NCBI RefSeq assembly: GCF_954871325.1
Contig: NC_088776.1
Coordinates: 35,202,508-35,266,507, forward strand
Length of the DNA: 64,000 nucleotides
Reading direction: 5' to 3'
Origin: Gordionus sp. m RMFG-2023
Lineage: Eukaryota > Nematomorpha > Gordioida > Chordodea > Parachordodidae
Of the stretch, positions 55,440 through 64,000 are shown one piece after another. The position numbers and the translations under genes are program-made. A model generated the notes under the pieces. That model saw only the letters and a list, made by a program, of their open reading frames with translations. It did not search any database and was not told the origin of the DNA. Every line of letters begins with the position of its first letter. Positions within the stretch are counted from its first letter, which is position 1.

Positions 55440-56720
55440 GTGATTGAGCTAATTTTTCAATTATCTCATCCTTGCTTGTCGTTAAATGCCTATGAATATT
55501 CAAAAGATCCACACCTTTCAATCTACTTTCAGATGTTGTACTTCTTGGTATGTTTTTCAGAGACATGCAGGCTCGGCCCCCGGGCTGGACAGAATTTTAA
55601 TTTTTTTAAATATACCCGGGCCGGGCCCTAATTTTTTTTAAAAAAACACCCAAGCCGGGTCTGAATTATCTTAATACCCAATCCGATTTTTAAAACAGCC
55701 TATATTTGAAATCGTTATTATTAGCTATAAAAATCAAAAATTATAATTTATTTTTAAAAAATCCGGGCCGGGCCTGAAAATTTTATTTTAAAAAAGCAGG
55801 GCCGGGCCTGAAAAAAAAACCCAGGCCGGGCCGTAAAAAATCTTTAAAAAAATCCGGGCCGTGCCCTGCAAATGGTACTTCTGCAGGCCTCTGTTATTCT
55901 TCTTAAAAAAGAGAATGTTCTCTCATTAGTTTACTAATAGGAGTTTATAAACCCTTTTAATACATTAGGAATTTATTCTAAAATGTGTTTGAAATAATGC
56001 AGAGCATCCATAGCATTTTTTAGGACTATATCAACCATAGTTAATCTTATAAACATAGTTATTCAGCTAGTAAGGCATCATAAGATACTTTAACATCTTC
56101 ATAATAAAAATCTAACAAATATTTTTTTTTATCATCTGAAAAAGGTTGGGAAGGCTTTTGTGGAAGTAATATTTGCAGATTAGTAAGTGCTGCATGATGA
56201 ATTAAAAATTGATTTATTTGGGTTATAAATATATCTGTATTTAAGATATACTCTTCTACTGAGCCTATATTAATGTTTTAAGCCTTGCTACAAATCGAGG
56301 GAGACAAATATTAAACACGTGTAGCTCTGTTTTTGACTCAACAATAAAATATAAAATATGAAATTCTTCATCAACATTAGCCCTAATTTCCTTGAGTTCT
56401 GATAAAATGCTCTCCGCTATTCTCATCTTCTTAATCAAGTCAATGTCATGTTTTTGAAAAGTAATACTTAAAATAGTTGTATAATTAAATAATACATTCT
56501 AATGAGAAATAAAATTTGGAATAACAATTGAATCCAATAATTTTCTTGCTTCTGAGGAAATATTTCTTTCAGGCCATTGTGATATTTCAGTAATAGCAAA
56601 TAATTGGCTCTTCTAACTCCTTAAAAGCTGTTACTGCTTGATGGCAGAGACTCTATCTCGTTGGACAAGGTTGCAATTTCTTTTTCCCTGTTGGACAAGA
56701 AGTTTCAGAAATAATTATTA
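55440..56720 (-). mobile_element. hAT ZMYM1-like remnant, copy C, with nested insertion
   Basis: On the - strand: TRWSLCHQAVTAFKELEEP near 56670-56620, a middle part to about 56300, NERTFSFLRR near 55930-55900 and RSTTSESRLKGVDLLNIHR near 55540-55480. The dimerisation region is cut between these last two pieces by the element at 55558-55893. Additional frame changes show the gene is dead. Same family as copies A and B and 125-1007. Confidence 0.75.
55558..55893. mobile_element. CAGAGRCMTGCAG-ended MITE rich in GGCCCGG
   Basis: Ends CAGAGACATGCAGG and CTGCAGGCCTCTG are inverted. The interior is full of cccgggcc/ggcccgg units separated by AT tracts. It lies within the hAT coding sequence of copy C. 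No clear 8-bp duplication (atgttttt versus ttattctt). Confidence 0.75.
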
Positions 56721-57677
56721 TTTGACTAGAAATTTGAAAATGGTAGATAAATATTACGCCACTAAAAATTTGAAAATAATAAGTAAATATTACGCCGGAA
56801 AACTTGAAATCGAAATTAATTGATAAAATAACTTATGAATGTGATAATAAATTTAAATATATATTTAATATGAGATACGAATAAATATTAACAAATATAA
56901 ATTAATATAAACAATAATATTTTTGAAAAATATATCCGGCATCTGCATTTTTTGGCTTTATATTCAAGAAACAGTTGAATTTATATCTGCACAAAAAGAC
57001 CTACATTAAAATTGGTTTCACTTTTTAGAAGTGAAGTTGAAACAAATTTAATAGTAAATGTAATAATAGATCAGAAATCATTTCTCTATAGGAAAATATA
57101 CTAAAAGTTTGCGTTACGATTTCCGGTTTGTGGTCGTTCATCAATTTTATTTATTTTTTTATTTCAAAAATAATCTAGGTGTTAGCCAAAGATTTTAAAA
57201 ATTGAAAATTAGAGAAAAATTGGTTAACGTCTGAATTTATTATAACACATTTAAAACCTAACATTCAAATGGATAAATTATGATTCCACTTTCAGTGATT
57301 TAGAACAAGAATGCTATATTTTTCTAGAAAAACGCCATTCACAAGATATGGATGTTTTAAATTTCTGGAAAGGAAAAGTGGATCGAACTTCCTAATCTAC
57401 TTATATTAGCTAAAAATATCTTTGGGTTCCAGAAACTAGCAAACTCAGTGAAAGAGTTTCTCTATCACTGGGTTGACGTTGAATTCAAGAAGATCATCAT
57501 TATGTCCGAAAAATTTAAATAAAATAATTCTTATACATAATAATTATAAAATTACAAAATCGATTTTGAATTTTTAATGAGTTTTCTCTTCAATATAGAT
57601 TTAAAAATATGCCAAGATATCTGAAGTGTAGTGTATCTTAATTAAAAAATTAATTAGCACTTAAAAAAATATGTTAT

Positions 57678-57800
57678 ATAACGGTGCAACGATTTAGGCC
57701 GCCTATGTTGACGGCAGTAAAAATTGGCGTGCCATTGGCCGTCGATTAGATTTTTGAAATTCTCGCCGGCCACTATAGATTAGTCGGCGCATAGTTGTAG
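57678..57800. repeat. GC-rich hAT-end-like fragment
   Basis: About 120 bp with ggccgcctatgttgacggca at the left and gtcggcgcatagttgtag at the right, weakly inverted, similar in composition to 54653-54736 and to the ends of 2751-5071. Noncoding. Confidence 0.4.
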
Positions 57801-58029
57801 ATATTACACATATAATAAAAGGAGTTACCTATCCCTTAATTATGGATAAATTAAATATTATTATTTTCTGAAAAAAACCGAACATGATAAATTTGGTCAT
57901 AAGAGAAAGTTGTAACATGTTAAATATCAGAGAAGGATTTCCATAACGAGATAGTTTAAATAACAGTTAAAATATGCAAAATATGTGAGGTGTCAATTTA
58001 TACGAAAACCTCCCAATCAAAGGAAAAAA

Positions 58030-58930
58030 ACAGCATATAGACGCGTGATGTTTCAAAGGCCGAGAAATGCGTCATTGCACAAAAAATTGTCAGATGAGGT
58101 GACTATATGATGGTGAATCTGTTAACAATTAAAAGATTGAAGGTATAAAAAAGGATAGGTATATCCCTTGGCAGGAAATGGAATTTGATAAAAAAAATTT
58201 GGGTAGATATAAAAAGATTATTCGCATATATGCCAACACTTAAAAAAAATGAGTTGAAAATTGATTGAAAATGTTTAACCAGATCTATTTTAAAATGTGA
58301 AAAAACGAGGGGTAGGTATGAACCTCTTCAAAGGAAAATCAAAGGAGGAAATAGATAGTAACTATTGCAAATTTGGCGATCCTAAATAAATTAAAACATT
58401 ATATTAAAGTTTTAAACAAATTATCAGTAGTGAATGTGTGAATGTAAATAGTAAACTCTTCGATTTGTGGAGTATAATACTGAGAAAGGTAAAAGTTTAT
58501 AGAAATATTTTGGCCAAATCGAATGTTAAAAAAGGGGTTATGTGTGGATCTTGATAAAAAATCTGAAAGGTAAGGTAAATATTAATTTTTCGTGTAAAAA
58601 ATGTAGGCTCCTAAAATTTACTATAAAATGTGAAAGGAGAAGATGAATCCTTGCAAGAAATCCCGAAAGATGAGTCAAAAATGTCTAATCCATTGTCAAA
58701 CATAAATATAGTTAATTAAAACATTAACTGTTTTAAAAAATTCTTTCGTAAGGATTGTCCTGTTTTAAAAAATTCCTTCGTAATGGCTGTCGGTGATAAA
58801 CCCAACTTAAGGGATTTTAGAGAATTTGTAAGGTTTTAAAAATATAAAGTTTTATAAAAACTTTGTAAATTTCGTTACTATGATAAAACTGGACATAAGA
58901 TTATTTAGGATTTTCCCATAGGGGAAACAC
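58030..58930 (+). pseudogene. Degraded region with CCHC zinc-knuckle-like words
   Basis: Short + strand words resemble zinc knuckles: CFKGREMRHCTKNC near 58050, SCKKCRLLKFTIKCE near 58592, NCFKKFFRKDCP near 58725 and CKFRYYDKTGHK near 58865. They lie in one ~850-bp stretch of somewhat richer G content. They could be the fossil of a gag-like gene or of a knuckle-rich host gene. It is old, with many breaks. Only the recurrence of the words supports the call. Confidence 0.3.
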
Positions 58931-59149
58931 TATAGGCAATATTAGTAGTTTAGGTCCAACATTTAAGGCTTTTGCTATATTATATTTTTATAAAAATAAT
59001 TTTAGACATTAATTCAATTTTTAGTAAAAATTGAATAGTTGTTATTTAAAAAGTTTTTAACTTATACTAATTTTTCTTTCAAATTTATCTTTATAGTCAT
59101 ATTCTTTCAAATTTCTCTTTATAGTCATATATTGTATAGATTTTTGGGA

Positions 59150-59200
59150 TAAGGAGGGGGGGGGATTTTTTTTATTAGCTTAAAATGATATTTACGAGAA
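59150..59200. repeat. G-run repeat related to 1627-1745
   Basis: An 8-9 base G run followed by tattagcttaaaatgatatt, shared with 1660-1685. Confidence 0.5.
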
Positions 59201-59609
59201 CTCAATAATTTTACCATATCTACCTACTAATTTTACTCATTTGAACCAATATAAATTCCCTTCGGGCCCTTAATATCCTCCTTGATCCTTCCTTCACTTT
59301 CACTGCCACTATTATAGTTTTTTCTAACTTTATATCTGATTCTTCCTCCTGAAAGAGGATAATAAAGAAAATAACTTAGTATGAAAAACACATTAAAAAT
59401 TCAGGCGAATGTCACTTGAACCAAACTAAATCAGAGGAATATTCGGATAAAGTAGATTAAATGGAGGTGGAGGATATAAATAATTTATTTATAAAACGGT
59501 TGTTATAAAATTAGAAACAGCTATAGAGGTGAGATATAAGCGCCTTTAATTGACATTGGGGAAAAAATAATAGATTTAATAGACATTAAAAATGTGATTA
59601 TCAGATAAT

Positions 59610-59790
59610 TCGTATCAAATATTTTTAATGGGCGGGTGGACTTTTTTTAAAATTTTAACGCCTGACTTTTAAAATTTTTAACCGGCCTAATAAATTTAAA
59701 AAAAAATTATAACGGGCCACGCCGGACAAAAAAATTAACAGGCCGGGTTGGCAACTTGTGCAAAAGAAACGGACCATTACCAATCTTTGA
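59610..59790. repeat. GGCCGGG-type repeat, inverted relative of 8690-8960
   Basis: Contains gggcgggtggactttttt, ccggcctaataaattt and ggccgggttggcaacttgtg. Read inverted, it follows the same order as 8690-8960. Ends not defined. Confidence 0.45.
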
Positions 59791-60310
59791 AATTAATTTT
59801 TATAAAGGATAAAATTAATTTTCCATATTCCTAATCTAATTCTATATTATAATTAAGATAGCTATAGATAAAAATAGATTTGAAGGCATATTTTCAAATT
59901 TGATTTTGAGCCAAAAGTATATATCTTTCAATTATATCGTTTAATTATAAAACTTACTATATAATCAATTATTCTCTAGATTATAAAAAGTTGTTATTTT
60001 CTAATCTCAATTATGCTCTATGAACCATAACTAACTTAACTTCTATAAATAATTTAGGATCGAATAAAAAAAAATGAAAAATCTATTGTGATGAAGATAC
60101 GCGCCTGTAAATCTAACAATTTTGTAATAATTTATTCTTTCCTTTTTTCATTTTATTTTTTAATGATCTAATCTAAAGCTTTGTTTTGCATTGAAGTATA
60201 TGATAAATATAATTAATTTTTTTAAAAATTTTAAAAGAAAATGAAGCACACATATTTTACACATTATTATCATAAATCTTTTATTAATTACTTTGTATAA
60301 AAATAATTTT

Positions 60311-60535
60311 TTAAATGCTTAATGAAATAATATTTTGAAATTTTGATAATGGGTTATTCATGTCATGTATCGTGTAATATATAATATTTAAATCAATTTC
60401 AATGATAAAACTACTCGAGGTTTGAGTTTGACCATTTCCATGAGATAAACCATTTTCTAAGATCATTGGTGAGAGGAGGGGCAGTATACCCACTGACACA
60501 CTCCCTTGCCAATTACGATAATACTCCATATCCCC
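60311..60535 (-). CDS. Possible terminal exon, unknown gene
   Basis: Behind a strong pyrimidine tract and acceptor (cctttttttgtttaag) the frame reads GDMEYYRNWQGSVSVGILPL, LSPMILENGLSHGNGQTQTS and SSFIIEIDLN, then runs to TAA near 60311 (74 residues, phase 0). Codon use and GC are gene-like in the first 40 residues. The earlier exons would lie beyond 60535 and were not found. Product unknown. Confidence 0.4.
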   Translation of the reverse strand, partial: GDMEYYRNWQGSVSVGILPLLSPMILENGLSHGNGQTQTSSSFIIEIDLNIIYYTIHDMNNPLSKFQNIISLSI

Positions 60536-61059
60536 CTTAAACAAAAAAAGGAAATTCAAATTAACAAAAAATGAAAATCAAATAGCGAAAAAACTTTTGC
60601 CTACTCCTTACCCTCCCTTTACCTTGCTCTCTATTATTTAAAATTTCAATGACATCATGCGTCATCCCCTCATGCTAGGGATACCTAAGTATACTTAAAT
60701 TTATTAGTAGCACGCCTAAAATGGAAAAAAAATTGGTTATCAATAAATAATTTGGAAGTCGCAATGCTACTAGTGAATTATCCCTGATGTCGGTGGCAAT
60801 ATACAATTTTTTTTAAAAAAATATTGAATTTGTATTTAAAAATTTTAATTTAAGTAAATTATCATGATATTGAGAAAAGATCTATCTGTCAAAATAATAT
60901 TTAAATGATGAAAATGTTTGTTCATTGCATATCAACTTGCAATAGACCCTTTTTTGAAAAAATATTTAGAACCGGAGCACCTCTTCATTCAGGTTATCTC
61001 TGATTTTAATTTATTTATCTGCCATCTTTTTCGATTATTACATTAATTTTAATATCAAT

Positions 61060-61413
61060 TAGAGATCTGCAACGGGTGGGTTAAAAATTTTAAACATTAA
61101 GTGGGAGGGTTAAAAATGTTTTTAAAACAATGGGTGAGCGGGCGGGAGAATTTTAATATCTATCGGGCTAAATAGCAGAAGGGGTCTAAATTTATATATA
61201 ATTTATTTTTTATTTCATAATATTATATCTGTTATAATGTAAAACTATTTTAATAAAATAAATAAAGAGTCAAAACAACAACCAATCAAACTATTTTAAA
61301 ACAATAGGGGGGGGGGGGTGATTATTTTTTAGAAAAATTGGCGGTCTTATTTTTTTAAAACATTTGGAGGTCAGGTTATCGGGTTATAATAACCCGCCCA
61401 TTAACGACCTCTA
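61060..61413. mobile_element. TAGAGATCTGCA-ended hAT MITE
   Basis: Ends TAGAGATCTGCAACGGGT and ATTAACGACCTCTA with a perfect 8-bp duplication ATATCAAT at 61052-61059 and 61414-61421. GC-rich gggcggg words near both ends and a poly-G run near 61306. Noncoding. Confidence 0.9.
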
Positions 61414-62250
61414 ATATCAATACTTTTAAGTTCTTATGGAATATTTCATTTTGAAAAATATTTGCAATAGTAAACAAATAAAAATTGAATATAATAATCT
61501 ATTCTACGCAAAAGATTGATAAATCATACGAATTATTAATCATTTTTAAAATGCAAATGATATGAAGCCATTTGTTCTGTTAAGTTTTAAATTGTAAATG
61601 TAATTTTAATTTCCTTTGCAACATTTTTGAATAATCCATTAAAAATATATTATCATGATTCGTGAATATGATAATTATTAATAATATACATACGTAATTA
61701 TGCATGCGTATTATACGCATGTAACAAATATGCAATATTAAATTTAAATGATCATAAGGCTTATTAATTTTTATAAGTTACCCTATGCGGACTTGTCAAC
61801 CAAGCGTCGGACTCGGGCGGATACTAAGACATATATTCTCTCGGATTCGGTTGGGTCGAACTTTAATTTTGAATTTTCATGGAGTTGAATTCAGATTACA
61901 GTTATATTTTAAATTTTTTTCAATCCTTTTACAAATATTTTTCTTAAGAAAAACACTTAATATTTTAAAATTTAAATGCTGCGCTTATAAATTATCAAAT
62001 TTCCTTAAAAAGTCCTTATTTTTTTCTTAACCCAGTATCCTTAATTATTTTTCGTATTGGATACTATTTTTTAAATAAGAGTTCGAAATCAGATTTTAGG
62101 AGGGATAAAAATTAAATCTTTCAGACTTTAAGGATTAGGGAGGGCCTAAATATTATGCTATGGGGGTGAAATTTTTCTTGCCGATAGTCACAGATTAATT
62201 TATATACATCAAATAGTTACAGAAAGACTAAATGCGAGAAATACATTGAT

Positions 62251-62311
62251 ATGACGGAACAATATGGCTTAGTTTCTGTTATTATGGTCACGGTCATAGC
62301 AGCCTTTGGAG
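62251..62311 (+). CDS. Possible first exon of a small membrane protein
   Basis: ATG followed by TEQYGLVSVIMVTVIAAFG and a GTTAAG donor in phase 1. A short N-terminus leading straight into a hydrophobic helix recalls V-ATPase subunit e, but the PKGPNRG-like second exon was not found in the window. Tentative. Confidence 0.2.
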
Positions 62312-62401
62312 GTTAAGTTCAAAAAAAATTGGGTAAATTAATCTCAGTCAAAACAGAGAACCTGAAAGAAGGGCCCTATCTTCGTCAAGGATTAGCAATC
62401 C

Positions 62402-62436
<35 letters not shown>

Positions 62437-62438
62437 AA
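62402..62438. repeat. (AAGA)n microsatellite
   Basis: About nine AAGA units following ccag. Confidence 0.95.
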
Positions 62439-62439
62439 A

Positions 62440-64000
62440 CATTTCATATTTTATAAAAAATAATAATTATTATTTTCAGAAATTTTCATTAGTGTTTTTT
62501 TTAAATTCAGTTTTAGTCAGGAATCGGTAATAACAATTGATAAAATATGCCGAAGTTTTTCTAAAATTAGGATTAAATATTTTTATTTTAATATAAGAAA
62601 GAATTGTTTTATGTAAAATACACACTATTATTAATTTTTTATTTTATATTTCTATATTTCTAAATTTCTAGAAAGACTTATGATTATATAAAAACGAAGT
62701 GTTGATTACATATCCATTATCTTTATATGGTGATTTTCCATATAATGTCTCAATTAAATGGAGCACTCCAGTAGTACGTTTGTTTAGTTAGGAAACTTAT
62801 TTTTGGAGAAAAACTAGCACATTTTTTTAAAATCAGTTCAAAATAGTTTATTATAAAAAGAGCCATTTTTTGGAAAAATAATTATCTATTTTTTTCGGTG
62901 GTAGTATATGTTATATTTTGATATTTTATTCGCAAATAAATTTAACATTGTGGTCATTTACTTCTATGAAAAAAAATATATTACGCTGTAGGTCAATTTT
63001 TCTTTATTTAAATTGCCTATTCATAAAAATTACGTTAAATTCTTAAATCTTGAAATTATTTTTAAATTATATTAAAAGTGATGTTATATGGGCAACGAGG
63101 CTCTCGTTCCCAATGAAATATTTTAAACATAAATATCAAATTTTTTTAAAGAAATTTAAAGTCTCTATAGAAATGTTAAAAGTTCTGGCAACTAGTTAAT
63201 TTTGGAATATTATTGTAACTTGTAACTAGCGATCTTCTTATTAATGTAACTTAAACTAGTTATTTTCAAAAACAAATTTTAACAATATTATAAAAATAAG
63301 ATTTTTTTTTATTTTTCATAATATAATGACATTGACATGATTTTTAAAAATGGTTTAATTGACATGATATGATGACAGCAAAAATGTCATAAAATATTTT
63401 ATATTCGTAAAAAATATAAAATTAAATTAGAATTATTTTCTTTTCAAGCAGAAGCAGACACTATCATGGGGAGGGGCAAGGCTAGTGTAAACAGAGCAGG
63501 CAAACTTTGTTTCTTATGTAAAAGATATTTAGGAGGTGGAGGGTTACATTTTTTAGGTTGGTAATAAAAGGGGATGTACAAATTCATCTTTTTAAAGATG
63601 GGCTAATTATTATTAAGAAATTAGGTATCGGGATTAAGTGGTCATAGTGGTAGATAGATTAGTTACCTTATTTTTAAACCTAGATATTGATTATTTTGCC
63701 TCAAAATGTGTAATAGTTATTCCATGTAATAATGTCGTATTTTCTCTGGAAATATGATTTTACTTTATATACTAGAGTATGTATACTATTGTTTTAGGTA
63801 TTGTATGAATAAAAAATAGTTAAGAATGATGTTTAACAAAATTTATAAATAAAATGAATGTGAAAGAGTTTTACTAACTTATAAGTCTCGCAACATTTGT
63901 TTTTTATTGTAAAAATAATTTTTTTACTTCAAGACCCTCTCTCTCGTCCACAGGACCACTCATTCATTTAAGCATGTACATTATTGAAAGCTAAGCTAAA
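62440..64000. other. Right end of the window
   Basis: AT-rich; no gene, inverted-end element or recurring repeat recognised. Confidence 0.4.

Overview
This window looks like repeat-dense nuclear DNA from an invertebrate animal. It is very AT-rich, its genes are split by introns, it carries a bagpipe/Nkx3-type homeobox gene, and it has a PP2C phosphatase of the type animals share (fly Ppm1, nematode PP2C). Nothing bacterial is visible: no operons and no rRNA. I cannot name the species. All family assignments come from motifs read by eye, not from database searches.

Host genes. (1) A complete-looking nine-exon PP2C/PPM phosphatase gene lies on the + strand from 5528 to 30678. Its exons total 1359 coding bases (452 aa), and every junction is a GT..AG pair with matching phase. 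Its introns have grown to 25 kb through DNA transposon insertions. (2) An Nkx3/bagpipe-like homeobox gene on the - strand (about 54167 down to 51692) is split inside the homeodomain, between Gln44 and Val45; its 5' exon was not found. (3) Weaker candidates are a membrane-anchored C-terminal exon at 50111-50245 (+), a terminal exon at 60535-60311 (-), and two possible exons at 44401-44616 (+) and 62251-62311 (+).

Mobile DNA fills most of the rest. hAT elements and their short deletion derivatives dominate. Many can be delimited exactly, because an 8-bp target duplication flanks inverted ends (7873-8472, 9106-9682, 11847-12506, 12142-12363, 12961-13733, 32716-34961, 48191-48527, 61060-61413; near-perfect duplications at 27820-28477, 41591-41973 and 17774-18113). 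Other residents are a Tc1/mariner-superfamily element (25522-27108), a Mutator-like remnant with a SWIM/GRPAKA tail (about 18892-21960), a 9-bp-duplication foldback element (35134-35706), a TA-flanked palindrome (40833-41290) and a 3-kb element with ~300-bp inverted ends (about 14024-17003).

Three fragments of one reverse-transcriptase family (RPIAVG / QGDPLGP / YIDDG motifs, with a C-terminal nuclease-like domain) occur at about 14640-15640, 24868-25260 and 35980-38810. The last sits inside a 7.66-kb insertion (35758-43417) with ~37-bp inverted ends, whose two sides match an uninterrupted copy of the surrounding repeat at 48530-49560. That comparison lets the insertion history of 31.9-43.8 kb be read directly, and it is the most interesting structure in the window.

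Low-complexity DNA includes a 660-bp pyrimidine tract (1849-2513), a triple 75-bp repeat beside a PP2C splice donor, and a dispersed repeat family built around 9-18 bp poly-G runs.
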